Shown in pieces: positions 52,034 to 59,872 of a DNA stretch of 59,872 nucleotides. The position numbers and the translations under genes are program-made. The stretch comes from an uncultured Eubacteriales bacterium (GTDB lineage Bacteria; Bacillota; Clostridia; Christensenellales; Borkfalkiaceae): positions 1 through 59,872 of the forward strand of contig ONQV01000002.1 in NCBI GenBank assembly GCA_900320065.1, in the 5' to 3' direction. The number at the start of each line of letters is the position of its first letter. Within the stretch, counting starts at the first letter, position 1. Below the pieces are notes generated by a model, which was given only the letters and a program-made list of their open reading frames with translations, did not search any database and was not told the origin of the DNA.

Positions 52034-52857
52034 GATATTCCGTTCACCCGCTTTTTTTCGTCGTCGGTTTTTATTACGCGCTGACCGGACGGATATTCGT
52101 CTTTTTGATTTACGCCTTCACCGCCGTGATACACGAAACGGGGCACTCCGTCGCGGCGGGAAGGGCGGGGTACGTACTGAATAAAATAACTTTAACGCCC
52201 TTCGGCGCGGTCGCTTCCGGCAATATCGAAGGGCTTAAATTTTACGACGAACTCAAAATCGCGGCGGCGGGTCCCGCCGTCAATCTCGCCGTCGGACTTT
52301 TGTTCGTCGCGTTCTGGTGGATATTTCCCGAAACCTACGCTTTTACGGACGTAGCGGCGGAAGCGAATTTCGTTCTTGCCGCCGTTAATCTTATCCCCGC
52401 CTATCCCTTGGACGGCGGCAGAATACTTTCCGCACTTCTATCTATAAAACTCGGTGCGGAAAAAGCGGCGAAAATCTGTAAGGCGGTCGGCGTCTCGCTT
52501 TCGCTTTTGCTTATCGCGGGGTTTATATACACGGTCTTTTATACGCCCAACGTTTCGCTCCTTATTTTCGCGGCGTTCGTGTTCGTCGGGACGATTGATA
52601 GGGGCAAGGACAATAAATACGTTAAAATAAGTTCTGCGTTCGACGAAAGGAAACTCCGCCGCGGCGTTCCCGTGAAACGGCAGGCGGTATCGAAGGACGT
52701 AACCTTAAAAACGCTTACTAAAATCACCGACGCGAACGCCTTAAACGAAATCGACGTCTACGACGGCGACAGACTTATAAAAAAACTCGGTCAGAAAGAT
52801 ATAGCGGGAATTTTGGGTTCGGGGGATATCTACGCCAAACTCGAAAGGTTTTTGTAG
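52021..52857 (+). CDS. spoIVFB: SpoIVFB site-2 intramembrane metalloprotease
   Basis: 278 residues, M50B family. HExxH is H38-E-T-G-H42 (AVIHETGHSVAAG), the second metal ligand D131 lies in AYPLDGGRILSA, and AAAGPAVNLAVGLLF is the third conserved helix. The C-terminal part beyond about 190 (DRGKDNKYVKISSAF...) is CBS-like. It cleaves pro-sigma-K in the mother cell during sporulation. No consensus promoter of its own is seen; coupled to spoIVFA. Confidence 0.92.
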   Translation: MGGIRYSVHPLFFVVGFYYALTGRIFVFLIYAFTAVIHETGHSVAAGRAGYVLNKITLTPFGAVASGNIEGLKFYDELKIAAAGPAVNLAVGLLFVAFWWIFPETYAFTDVAAEANFVLAAVNLIPAYPLDGGRILSALLSIKLGAEKAAKICKAVGVSLSLLLIAGFIYTVFYTPNVSLLIFAAFVFVGTIDRGKDNKYVKISSAFDERKLRRGVPVKRQAVSKDVTLKTLTKITDANALNEIDVYDGDRLIKKLGQKDIAGILGSGDIYAKLERFL

Positions 52858-52970
52858 CGCGGCTTTTACGCTATATATTGTTAGCGGCAACCCGATCGGC
52901 ACAATATATCGGCAAAGTGAAAAAAGACGGCGAATTTAGCGGTAAATTTTTAAAAAAACACGTAAAAACC

Positions 52971-52999
52971 TTGACAAATTCGCACGCATTTGGTACAAT
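52971..52999 (+). promoter_or_regulatory. Promoter of the rpmG-secE-nusG cluster
   Basis: TTGACA (52971-52976), 17-bp spacer, TACAAT (52994-52999). The upstream 52858-52970 holds an ATATATTGT/ACAATATAT hairpin (52872-52909) without a T-run. Confidence 0.88.
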
Positions 53000-53053
53000 A
53001 CATTAGCATCTCGGATTCGGGGTGTTAATTTTTTCATGTTCGGAAGGTGCTTT

Positions 53054-53218
53054 ATGGCAGCGAAAGGCGCAAGAAACAAGATAACTTTGGCTTGTACGGA
53101 ATGTAAACAGAGAAATTACGACACGTTCAAAAACAAGAAGAACGACGCGGAACGTATCGAAATCAAAAAATACTGCAAATTCTGCGGTAAACACACCGTT
53201 CACAAAGAAGCGAAATAA
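53054..53218 (+). CDS. rpmG: 50S ribosomal protein L33 (zinc type)
   Basis: 54 residues: [24 protein letters not shown]..., with two CxxC pairs (CTEC, CKFC), the zinc-binding form. The start at 53054 is preceded by GGAAGGTG. First of the secE-nusG cluster, as in most Bacillota. Confidence 0.95.
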   Translation: MAAKGARNKITLACTECKQRNYDTFKNKKNDAERIEIKKYCKFCGKHTVHKEAK

Positions 53219-53278
53219 TCGTTCGCTGTGAGTTAGGCGTGGTTTCGGGGCTTACCCGAAAAAATAAGGGGATTTTAA

Positions 53279-53596
53279 ATGGAAAAACTTAAATCCAACC
53301 AAGACGGTTTCACCGCCACGACGGAAGAAGCCAAAAAGGAAAGAGAACAGGAAATTAAGGCAAAGGAAGCCAAAAAAGCCAAAAAGAAGGACGGTAAACC
53401 CAACTTCTTCAAGAGAATGGGTATGAAAATCAAAGACGTTTTCTCCGAACTCAAAAGGGTTACTTGGCCGACTTTTCCCAAGGTCGTTAAAAAGACGGGC
53501 ATAGTTCTCGTCGTCGTTTTGGCGTTTCTCGTGGTTATAACCGCGTTCGATTCGGGGCTATTACAGTTATTGACGCTCGTGTCGCCGAGAGGTTAA
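53279..53596 (+). CDS. secE: Preprotein translocase subunit SecE
   Basis: 105 residues with a long Lys/Glu-rich N-terminal extension (to about 45), then the conserved FFKRMGMKIKDVFSELKRVTWPTFPKVVKKT and a single TM helix (about 73-95). AAGGGG upstream. Essential part of SecYEG. Confidence 0.95.
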   Translation: MEKLKSNQDGFTATTEEAKKEREQEIKAKEAKKAKKKDGKPNFFKRMGMKIKDVFSELKRVTWPTFPKVVKKTGIVLVVVLAFLVVITAFDSGLLQLLTLVSPRG

Positions 53597-53605
53597 GGAG
53601 TTACG

Positions 53606-54151
53606 ATGAGTATAGAAGACGCAAAGTGGTACGTTATTCACACATACTCGGGCTACGAGATGATGGTGAAGGACTCGCTCGAAAAACTTATTGAAAACAA
53701 CAACTTGCAGGAAAATATTTTCGATATTCAGATCCCGACCGAAGAAACGCTCGAAGAAAAGGCGAACGGCAAGAAAAAAGTCGTGGAAAGAAAGAAATTT
53801 CCCTGCTACGTTTTCCTTAAAATGATATACAGCAACGAGATATGGTATCTCGTTACCAACACTCGCGGAGTAACGGGCTTCGTCGGTCCGCAAGGGAGAC
53901 CTATGCCGCTTACCGAAGAAGAAGTAAAGCGTATGGGCTTAGGTCCGAAAAACGTGGAGATCGACTTCGGCGTGGGCGACGACGTTCAGATTTTGAACGG
54001 ACCGCTTGAAACCTTTACGGGCAAAGTCGTTTCGATAAATCAGGCGGCGCAGAAAGTCATGGTCAACGTGTCTATGTTCGGCAGGGCGACCGACGTGGAA
54101 GTGGAATTCTTCCAAGTGAAAAAAATAAACGTTCAGCCCGCGCAGAATTAA
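53606..54151 (+). CDS. nusG: Transcription termination/antitermination factor NusG
   Basis: 181 residues: NGN domain AKWYVIHTYSGYEMMVKDSLEKL, MIYSNEIWYLVTNTRGVTGFVG, then the KOW domain VGDDVQILNGPLETFTGKV and NVSMFGRATDVEVEF. AAGGAG upstream, 9 bp after secE. Confidence 0.97.
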   Translation: MSIEDAKWYVIHTYSGYEMMVKDSLEKLIENNNLQENIFDIQIPTEETLEEKANGKKKVVERKKFPCYVFLKMIYSNEIWYLVTNTRGVTGFVGPQGRPMPLTEEEVKRMGLGPKNVEIDFGVGDDVQILNGPLETFTGKVVSINQAAQKVMVNVSMFGRATDVEVEFFQVKKINVQPAQN

Positions 54152-54271
54152 AAGCACTCAGGGGCTACGTTATAAAAAGATACAATTCGGCAAAAACCGA
54201 TAAGTATAAACAGTGGGAGTTGCGGTTAAATCCTTTATGACCGCGACGATATTACCACCGAGGAGGTTATT

Positions 54272-54697
54272 ATGGCAAAGAAAGTTACAGCAATCGTAAA
54301 ACTTCAATTACCGGCAGGCAAGGCAACCCCCGGTCCGCCCGTAGGTTCTACTCTCGGTCCGCACGGAATCAATATTCCGGGGTTCACCAAGGAGTTCAAC
54401 GCTAAAACGGCAGATCAGGCGGGACTTATTATTCCTGTCGTTATGACCATTTATCAGGACAGGTCTTTCACGTTTATCTTAAAGACTCCGCCCGCACCCG
54501 TTCTCATCAAAAAAGAGTGCGGTATAGAATCCGCTTCCGCAACGCCTAACAAGACGAAGGTTGCGAAACTCACGAAGGCGCAGGTCGAAAAGATAGCGAA
54601 ACTCAAAATGCCCGATTTAAATGCGAACGATTTGGAAGCCGCTATGAGTATGATAGCGGGCACCGCGAGAAGCATGGGCGTCGAAGTCGTAGATTAA
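54272..54697 (+). CDS. rplK: 50S ribosomal protein L11
   Basis: 141 residues: [29 protein letters not shown] [48 protein letters not shown]. Ribosome binding site GAGGAGG. The 120-bp leader 54152-54271 contains a CGGTTAAATCCTTTATGACCG hairpin, possibly the L1/L11 autoregulation site. Confidence 0.97.
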   Translation: MAKKVTAIVKLQLPAGKATPGPPVGSTLGPHGINIPGFTKEFNAKTADQAGLIIPVVMTIYQDRSFTFILKTPPAPVLIKKECGIESASATPNKTKVAKLTKAQVEKIAKLKMPDLNANDLEAAMSMIAGTARSMGVEVVD

Positions 54698-54746
54698 AGA
54701 ATTTGTGGGAGAGATTTTTCTCGCACGTACCACAGGAGGTAAAAAA

Positions 54747-55433
54747 ATGAAACACGGAAAAAAGTATATTGACAGCGTTAAAGCGATAGATTCCGCGAAA
54801 CTTTACGACGCGGCGGAAGGTATAAACGCGGTTCTCGAATCGGCGAAAGCGAAATTCGACGAAACGATAGAATTACACGTAAGACTCGGCGTCGATCCGA
54901 AACAAGCGGATCAGCAGGTCAGGGGCGTTCTCGTTCTTCCGAACGGCACGGGTAAAACCGTAAAAGTTTTGGTTCTCGCAAAGGGCGCGAAAGCGGACGA
55001 AGCAAAAGAAGCGGGCGCGGACTACGTCGGCGCGGAAGATATGATACAGAAAATCCAGTCCGAAAACTGGTTCGATTACGACGTGATCATCACCACGCCC
55101 GATATGATGGGCTTGGTCGGTCGTATCGGTAAGGTTTTAGGTCCGAAAGGCTTAATGCCTAACCCGAAGTCGGGCACGGTTACGATGGACGTAGCGAAAG
55201 CGATAAAGGATACCAAAGCAGGTAAAGTCGAATACAGACTCGATAAAAACGCCATCATCCATTGCGCTATCGGTAAAAAGAGTTTCGGTGCGGAAAAGAT
55301 CAAGGAAAACTACGACGCTCTTATGGAAGCCATCATCAAGGCTAAACCCGCGGCGGCGAAAGGCCTTTATCTTCGTAGCGTTTCTCTCGCCAGCACCATG
55401 GGTCCCGGCGTAAAAATAGCCGCTAAAATTTAG
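54747..55433 (+). CDS. rplA: 50S ribosomal protein L1
   Basis: 228 residues: [69 protein letters not shown], and [13 protein letters not shown]. The start at 54747 has ACAGGAGG; the longer frame to 54705 only covers the leader. Confidence 0.97.
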   Translation: MKHGKKYIDSVKAIDSAKLYDAAEGINAVLESAKAKFDETIELHVRLGVDPKQADQQVRGVLVLPNGTGKTVKVLVLAKGAKADEAKEAGADYVGAEDMIQKIQSENWFDYDVIITTPDMMGLVGRIGKVLGPKGLMPNPKSGTVTMDVAKAIKDTKAGKVEYRLDKNAIIHCAIGKKSFGAEKIKENYDALMEAIIKAKPAAAKGLYLRSVSLASTMGPGVKIAAKI

Positions 55434-55462
55434 TTGACAAACTTTAATTTTAGTGCTATAAT
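55434..55462 (+). promoter_or_regulatory. Strong promoter for rplJ-rplL
   Basis: TTGACA (55434-55439) begins one base after the rplA stop. 17-bp spacer, TATAAT (55457-55462). Confidence 0.93.
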
Positions 55463-55469
55463 CCTATTC

Positions 55470-55600
55470 GTAAAATTTAATAGCCCAAGACAGTAGGTTT
55501 TTAATCGTCTGACTTTCAGGCGAACCCACCGAGGCGGAAATTAAAAGGCGAAATCAAACGCCCTTCTTCCGTTTCGGCAGAAGGGCGTTTTCAAATCATT
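55470..55600 (+). promoter_or_regulatory. Ribosomal protein L10 leader
   Basis: The 5' leader of rplJ has AGACAGTAGGTTTTTAATCG, GGCGAACCCACCGAGGCGG and a terminator-like AACGCCCTTCT/AGAAGGGCGTT plus T4 hairpin (55557-55592). Position and layout match the L10 leader that binds L10-L12 for autoregulation. Confidence 0.8.
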
Positions 55601-55615
55601 AAAGGAGGTAATAAG

Positions 55616-56140
55616 ATGTCGGCAAATTTAGAAGCGAAAAAACAGGTAGTAGAAGAAATCAAAGAGAAAATTCAGAACTCGAAATCGGTCGTTTTCGTTG
55701 CGTCCAAAGGCTTGTCGGTTGCGGAAGATACCGAACTCAGAAGAGAATTCAGGGCGAAGAACGTCGAATACAAAGTTTTGAAGAACACGCTTGTCCGTCG
55801 CGCTTTTAACGATCTGGGCATTACGGATTTTGACGCGGACTTAAACGGTCCTACGACGGTAGCGTTCGGACTTGACGAAACTCAGGCGGCGAAAATCGTA
55901 ATGGGCGCGGTCAAGAAGTACGAAGATAAAATTTCGGTCAAGTGTGCATACGTGGAAGGCGGCAGAGTTGACGAAAAGGGCGTTAAAGCGCTTGCGTCGA
56001 TGCCGTCGAAAGAAGAACTCGTTGCAAAAATGCTCGGTTCTTTGCAAGCGCCTATATCAAATTTCGTGGGTGTGCTTTCGGCAATTCCCCGCGGCTTGGT
56101 CATTGCGCTTAACGCTATTGCGGAAAAGAAAGCGCAGTAG
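55616..56140 (+). CDS. rplJ: 50S ribosomal protein L10
   Basis: 174 residues: EAKKQVVEEIKEKIQNSKSVVFV, LRREFRAKNVEYKVLKNTLVRRA, SMPSKEELVAKMLGSLQAPISN. Ribosome binding site AAAGGAGG. Confidence 0.97.
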   Translation: MSANLEAKKQVVEEIKEKIQNSKSVVFVASKGLSVAEDTELRREFRAKNVEYKVLKNTLVRRAFNDLGITDFDADLNGPTTVAFGLDETQAAKIVMGAVKKYEDKISVKCAYVEGGRVDEKGVKALASMPSKEELVAKMLGSLQAPISNFVGVLSAIPRGLVIALNAIAEKKAQ

Positions 56141-56221
56141 TTTATACAAGGGTTAGTCCTTAAACAAAAAACAAATAAAAATAAAAAAATAATTTCAAAA
56201 AAATTTCGGAGGAAATTAAAA

Positions 56222-56599
56222 ATGGCAGACATTCAGAAACTTTTAGAAGAAGTAAAGGGTATGACGGTTTTGGAACTTAACGAACTCGTTAAGGCTTTGG
56301 AAGAAGAATTCGGCGTAAGCGCGGCGGCTCCCGTAGCGGTAGCGGCGGCTCCTGCGGCCGGCGCGGCGGCGGCTCCTGCGGCTGAAGAAAAGACCGAATT
56401 CAAGGTTTCCATCAAAGAAATCGGCGACAAGAAGATCGAAGTTATCAAAGCGGTAAGAGAATTCACCACTTTGGGACTTGGCGAAGCGAAAGCGCTTGTA
56501 GAATCCTTGGGCGTAATCAAAGAAAACGCTACGAAGGAAGAAGCGGACAAGATGATCGCGCGCTTCAAAGAAGCGGGTGCGACCGTTGTTGCCGAATAA
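56222..56599 (+). CDS. rplL: 50S ribosomal protein L7/L12
   Basis: 125 residues: N-terminal dimerisation domain [23 protein letters not shown], Ala-rich hinge ([13 protein letters not shown]), C-terminal [32 protein letters not shown]. Ribosome binding site CGGAGG. Terminator follows. Confidence 0.97.
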   Translation: MADIQKLLEEVKGMTVLELNELVKALEEEFGVSAAAPVAVAAAPAAGAAAAPAAEEKTEFKVSIKEIGDKKIEVIKAVREFTTLGLGEAKALVESLGVIKENATKEEADKMIARFKEAGATVVAE

Positions 56600-56623
56600 T
56601 TAAAAGGCTGACATCAAAAAACA

Positions 56624-56660
56624 TAAGCGGCGGAGCAAAATTGCTCCGCCGCTTAATTTT
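56624..56660 (+). terminator. rplL terminator
   Basis: AAGCGGCGGAGCAA / TTGCTCCGCCGCTT, 14-bp perfect stem, then AATTTTGGTTTT. Confidence 0.88.
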
Positions 56661-56709
56661 GGTTTTCGACAGTAATAAGTCTTTTTATTCGCAAAATACG
56701 TTCGTTCTA

Positions 56710-56738
56710 TTGACTTTTTTATAAAATATTAGTAAAAT
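56710..56738 (+). promoter_or_regulatory. Promoter of the cyclophilin-like lipoprotein gene
   Basis: TTGACT (56710-56715), 17-bp spacer, TAAAAT (56733-56738). Leader of about 25 nt with TTGGAG. Confidence 0.85.
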
Positions 56739-56770
56739 AAAACCATATCAACCGTACAGTTGGAGATATT

Positions 56771-57622
56771 ATGAAAAAACTTTTTAAAATAGCGATCAAT
56801 TTTATGGCTATCGCGGTAATGGCTGTCGCAACTTTCGGGCTTGCCGCTTGCGAAGACATAAAAAAACTTGAACTTTCATTAAACGTCTATAATTACACGG
56901 ACAACGCGTTTTATGCGGAAAAAGACGTTAAGTTTTCCGTTGACCTTTACCGTCATCTCGCGCCGAAAACCGTCGATAAGGTATTAGAGCACGTTAAAAA
57001 CGGTTATTACGATAACGCCGTTTTCTATGAAGAAGCCGGTATTATAATGGTAGGCGACCTTAAAATAGACGAAAACGGCAACGTCGTGCAAAATCTTATA
57101 GACGGCAAACTGCCGTCCGAAATTTACGGCGAGTTCGAGTCTAACGGCACGAAGGGTTCTAACCTTGTGAATAAAAAGGGTTCGATAGGTATTTGGCGCA
57201 GTTATTACGCGAACGATACCGAAACTTATAAAACGAGTAGCAACGCGCGCAACAGCGGCAGGGCGACTTGGTTTATTCCGATTTCTGAAAAAACCGGTTA
57301 CGACGGATATTTCTGCGTGTTCGCGCAGTACGATACGGAAAATACCGCTAACGCCAAGGCGATAGAAGCGATAACCGCAATATTTGCTAACGCAGATTAT
57401 TACACCGAATACGTTATTTACTACACGGGCGAATACGATACGGAAAAACCCGACAAAAATTACGGGCTTACCTTTAACGCCGTTAAAAAAGCGGACTTCG
57501 ACGACGAAACAGAAGTGTTTAAAGCGGAAGGGCAGCAACTCGTTTGCTTTAACAAAAAGACGGTGAAAATTCCGAACGTAGTGGGCGGCGAAGTTTCGGC
57601 AAAAATAAAATCCGTTAAATAA
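56771..57622 (+). CDS. Cyclophilin-like lipoprotein, probably catalytically altered
   Basis: 283 residues. Lipoprotein signal MKKLFKIAINFM..FGLAAC (Cys27). The mature part follows the cyclophilin pattern: FSVDLYRHLAPKTVDKVLEHVKNGYYDNAVFYE, IIMVGDL, KGSIGIWRS, ATWFIPISE, YFCVFAQ. The usual catalytic F-H-R reads F-Y-E and M-x-Q-G-G-D reads MVGD, so proline isomerase activity is doubtful. It may act as an extracytoplasmic folding or binding protein. Monocistronic. Confidence 0.8.
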   Translation: MKKLFKIAINFMAIAVMAVATFGLAACEDIKKLELSLNVYNYTDNAFYAEKDVKFSVDLYRHLAPKTVDKVLEHVKNGYYDNAVFYEEAGIIMVGDLKIDENGNVVQNLIDGKLPSEIYGEFESNGTKGSNLVNKKGSIGIWRSYYANDTETYKTSSNARNSGRATWFIPISEKTGYDGYFCVFAQYDTENTANAKAIEAITAIFANADYYTEYVIYYTGEYDTEKPDKNYGLTFNAVKKADFDDETEVFKAEGQQLVCFNKKTVKIPNVVGGEVSAKIKSVK

Positions 57623-57644
57623 AATAAACGATATAGGATTTATC

Positions 57645-57677
57645 AACCGCGGGGACGTGTATTACGCCCCCGCGGTT
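57645..57677. terminator. Convergent terminator
   Basis: AACCGCGGGG (57645-57654) pairs with CCCCGCGGTT (57668-57677). It lies between the cyclophilin-like gene and the minus-strand gene, whose stop it touches, and is followed by ATATTTT on the plus strand. Confidence 0.8.
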
Positions 57678-58617
57678 ATATTTTGTTGATATTCGTAATT
57701 TTATTATCGGCAATATCGAAAGTAAAATATTCAACCGAGTATTTTCTTTCCGCGGTTTTATACACCAAGCCTATTTCCTTATAGTTTCTGAAAAGCGGCG
57801 GCGGCGTTACGCCGATAAAATCCCCGAAAAACCCGCCGAGTTTATCGGCGTTTTCCTTTACGTTGTCCGCAAGATAGAAAGAATAGTCCCCGCCGCATAA
57901 AAACTCTTCCGAGAAAGCGTAGGGGATAAGTCGTTCGTTCAGTTTTTCGCGGTCAAAGTTTTCGCCCGTCGTAACTTTGTGCGAGAGTTCTTTTATTTCT
58001 CCGCCGCTCAAAGAATACTCGCATACTACCCTGTGTTTTGCGATATCTCGAATACGTTCGGTAGTAGTAAAGCCTAACGCCGAAAGATTAAACTCGTCCG
58101 TTTCTTTGGCAAATAAAAGGGCGGTTTCTTTTACGCCGTAAACTTTGAGAATTTTTTTATCCCCGCAGTCGAAAAGCGCGAAAATAAGGTCGGCGTTTAT
58201 TCCTTCGCCCCGACGGAAAGTAACGGAAAGGGGTGAAAAGTCCAAGGTTTCCGCAAAAAAGTCGGTTTTGGTTTCCAAAGAAATTTTACAGCCGTTGTCG
58301 ATAAACGCGGTGATATTTGCATCGCCGTACTTTTCCTGCGCCAAAATCTTGAACCCGTCAGTCTTTGCGGGCTTTGAAAATTTAAGGAAATACCCGCCTT
58401 TAAGGTCGGTTACCGTAACGTTTTCGGGCGGGGCGTTTAGGAAATCGTCGCTTAAAAAGAACGCGACGGGCGCGCTTCCGTCCATCAGCGGGCAAATTTC
58501 GACGAGCGGATAAGGCTTATCGAAATTGCAAAATTTTACGGAATTATCTACCGTTCCGAAAACGACGCCCTGAAACTTTATCACGGCGGGAAAACCGCAG
58601 AAAAAATAAAAATACAT
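57676..58617 (-). CDS. Hypothetical protein (313 aa)
   Basis: Soluble, no signal peptide or TM helix. It begins MYFYFFCGFPAVIKFQGVVFG, followed by VEICPLMDGSAPVAFFLSD and many short beta-type segments (VTVTDLKGGYFLKFS, SPLSVTFRRGEG), ending KYSVEYFTFDIADNKITNI. Not recognised. It could be a lineage-specific regulatory or envelope-associated protein. No strong ribosome binding site upstream of 58617. Alone between convergent and divergent neighbours. Confidence 0.7.
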   Translation of the reverse strand: MYFYFFCGFPAVIKFQGVVFGTVDNSVKFCNFDKPYPLVEICPLMDGSAPVAFFLSDDFLNAPPENVTVTDLKGGYFLKFSKPAKTDGFKILAQEKYGDANITAFIDNGCKISLETKTDFFAETLDFSPLSVTFRRGEGINADLIFALFDCGDKKILKVYGVKETALLFAKETDEFNLSALGFTTTERIRDIAKHRVVCEYSLSGGEIKELSHKVTTGENFDREKLNERLIPYAFSEEFLCGGDYSFYLADNVKENADKLGGFFGDFIGVTPPPLFRNYKEIGLVYKTAERKYSVEYFTFDIADNKITNINKI

Positions 58618-58690
58618 ATCGGTTTATTTTATGTATAAAAATTTCGCGTTATGTCAATAACCGTATAAATCGAAATTATAGGAGAAAGTT

Positions 58691-59353
58691 ATGAACAGAC
58701 CTTACGGTTATAAAGAAAAAGACCTTATCGACCTTGCGGAGTTTATCGTTAAAGGCGGGTTTAGCGGCAAACCCTTGTCGCAAGGCTTTAAAGATTACGC
58801 CGCTATTACGGGGAAGGCGGCGGGGAGCGTCAGAAATCTTTACTACGCGCTTGCGAAATTTTCTAACGAAAACGCCGAGTTTACCGAAAAACATCTCGGC
58901 GGTAAGCCCGTAAAAGTGGAAAAAAGCGAAAAGTTTTCCGAAGAAGAAAACGGTATCGTGTCGAAAATCGCGGAATTTAAGTCGCGTGGCGTGTCGGTAA
59001 GGCGTGCTACGATCTGTCTTGCGGGCGGGGACGCCAAAAAGGCTTTAAGGTATCAGAATAAATACCGTAACGCCTTAAAATTTTCGGAAAAGCAAAAAGC
59101 CCGCGAAAGCGACGCGCAAATTCTGCCGACGGAAAAGTTTTTCGTTAAAAGACTGAAAGCGGAGATAAACAAACTCGCGGACAGGCTGGCGGCAGGCTAT
59201 AAAAAGGAAAACGCTAAACTTATCAGGCAACTTGCCGCTCTTAAAGCGGAAAACGAAAGACTTTACAGGCGGCTGAACGGTTCAAACGGCGGCGTTATAG
59301 GGTATTTTAACAGGAACGCGGGCGATAGGAGCGTTAAATTTCTTGACCGTTAA
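58691..59353 (+). CDS. Hypothetical coiled-coil protein with N-terminal Myb/SANT-like HTH
   Basis: 220 residues. YKEKDLIDLAEFIVKGGFSG, LSQGFKDYAAITGKAAGSVR and NLYYALAKF look like a Myb-type helix-turn-helix such as that in the prespore regulator RsfA (which has a comparable R-S-x-x-x-R-N segment); this is weak. A middle Arg/Lys-rich helix (KKALRYQNKYRNALKFSEK) and a C-terminal coiled coil (LKAEINKLADRLAAGYKKE, LIRQLAALKAENERLYRRL) follow. Ribosome binding site TAGGAG. Possibly a DNA-binding sporulation protein; not established. Confidence 0.65.
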   Translation: MNRPYGYKEKDLIDLAEFIVKGGFSGKPLSQGFKDYAAITGKAAGSVRNLYYALAKFSNENAEFTEKHLGGKPVKVEKSEKFSEEENGIVSKIAEFKSRGVSVRRATICLAGGDAKKALRYQNKYRNALKFSEKQKARESDAQILPTEKFFVKRLKAEINKLADRLAAGYKKENAKLIRQLAALKAENERLYRRLNGSNGGVIGYFNRNAGDRSVKFLDR

Positions 59354-59358
59354 AATAA

Positions 59359-59387
59359 TTGACAAGAAAGGGTAAGTGTGGTAGAAT
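59359..59387 (+). promoter_or_regulatory. Promoter of the oxoamine synthase gene
   Basis: TTGACA (59359-59364), 17-bp spacer, TAGAAT (59382-59387). Leader of about 48 nt. Confidence 0.88.
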
Positions 59388-59441
59388 AAAACCCGTATAT
59401 CCGCTATGGAAAAACCAAAAGGTAATTCAGGGTAATTATTT

Positions 59442-59872
59442 ATGGATTTATTCAACAAATGTGCAAAATACGACTACGTTAAGCAATTAAAAGAAGCGGG
59501 CATTTACCCTTATTTTCATCAACTGGAATCAAAGCAAGCACCCGAAGTCGTTATGGAAGGCAAAGACGTAATAATGATAGGTTCTAACAACTATTTAGGT
59601 CTTACTTCTAACCCCGAAGTTATGGAAGCGGGCATAAAGGCTATCGAAAAATACGGTTCGGGATGTTCGGGCAGCAGGTTCTTAAACGGCACTTTGGATA
59701 TCCACGTCGCGCTCGAAAAGGAACTCGCCGAATTTTTATGTAAAGAAGACGTCGTTACTTTTTCGACGGGGTTTCAGAGCAATCTCGGCATAATTTCCGC
59801 GATCGCGGGTAGAACGGACTATATTATATGCGATAAGGAAAATCACGCTAGCATTTACGACGGTTGCCGTCT
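59442..59872 (+). CDS. Alpha-oxoamine synthase resembling serine palmitoyltransferase (3' cut by window)
   Basis: 143 residues to the window end, open beyond it. [75 protein letters not shown] and [17 protein letters not shown] are in the order of PLP-dependent 2-oxoamine synthases. The stretch [21 protein letters not shown] matches what I recall of bacterial serine palmitoyltransferases (Bacteroides type) better than glycine C-acetyltransferase or BioF, which have other residues there. So the likely reaction joins an amino acid (serine or glycine) to an acyl thioester, possibly starting sphingoid-base synthesis. The PLP Lys lies beyond the window. Confidence 0.75.
   Translation, partial: MDLFNKCAKYDYVKQLKEAGIYPYFHQLESKQAPEVVMEGKDVIMIGSNNYLGLTSNPEVMEAGIKAIEKYGSGCSGSRFLNGTLDIHVALEKELAEFLCKEDVVTFSTGFQSNLGIISAIAGRTDYIICDKENHASIYDGCR

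Noticed and set aside
56984..57646. 220-codon minus-strand frame opposite the cyclophilin-like gene, and similar long antisense frames at 21755-22453, 47341-47934 and 7232-7756
   Set aside because: They lie entirely opposite genes with clear domains, have odd Arg/Phe/Tyr-rich composition and no start signals; they follow from codon bias of the real strand.

Overview
The window looks like a chromosomal segment of a moderately low-GC, spore-forming Clostridia-type bacterium (Bacillota), probably an animal-gut lineage. This rests on the spoIVFA-spoIVFB pair, the rpmG-secE-nusG-rplKAJL order, AGGAGG-type ribosome binding sites, near-consensus TTGACA-17-TATAAT promoters and a large glycan-foraging gene set. 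I cannot name a genus from sequence alone.

Layout. (1) 1-8.05 kb: exported or lipid-anchored proteins built from one recurring module of about 230 residues. The first is broken by a 40-bp deletion in a tandem repeat. An SGNH hydrolase, a Gfo/Idh/MocA oxidoreductase and a 44-aa peptide lie among them. (2) 8.3-16.9 kb: an apparently cytoplasmic glycan-degradation run (GH127-like, GH2 beta-mannosidase, sugar isomerase-like TIM barrel, alpha/beta hydrolase, GH2 beta-galactosidase). (3) 17.3-22.7 kb: a tightly coupled sugar-acid operon (SMP-30 lactonase, RraA-like, SDR, KDPG aldolase, FGGY kinase, mannonate dehydratase) facing a convergent IclR regulator, followed by a GH38 alpha-mannosidase. With mannosidases on both sides, an oxidative mannose-to-mannonate-to-KD(P)G route is a reasonable hypothesis. 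(4) 26.5-43.8 kb: a 17.3-kb integrated island. A tyrosine recombinase lies next to tRNA-Glu(TTC), and the 23-bp 3' end of that tRNA is duplicated at the far end, beside what looks like the tRNA's original terminator. Its cargo is a DUF4143-type ATPase, an autoinhibited Fic protein with an ordered operator array, and a six-gene defence-like cluster: SNF2-type helicase, DUF4391-like protein, two-TM protein, type III Mod, second two-TM protein, type III Res. The island also carries a sigma-like HTH protein and a family of hairpin repeats. (5) 43.8-59.9 kb: core genes: tRNA-Glu and tRNA-Met, rubrerythrin, a sulfur-amino-acid unit (leader peptide, MetY, CysK), tcdA, an Rrf2 regulator, mntP, ung, apgM, spoIVFA/B, the secE-nusG-ribosomal protein cluster, a cyclophilin-like lipoprotein, two clade-type hypotheticals and the start of an alpha-oxoamine synthase resembling serine palmitoyltransferase.

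Most notable: the extended type III R-M-like cluster with two similar two-TM proteins in a tRNA-Glu island; a MetY lacking an internal C-terminal stretch that normally carries a substrate-binding Arg; four promoters that place the start site on the AUG (leaderless mRNAs); a frameshifted repeat-protein gene; and a possible sphingolipid-type first enzyme in a Bacillota-like genome. All calls are from reading the sequence; no database search was run.
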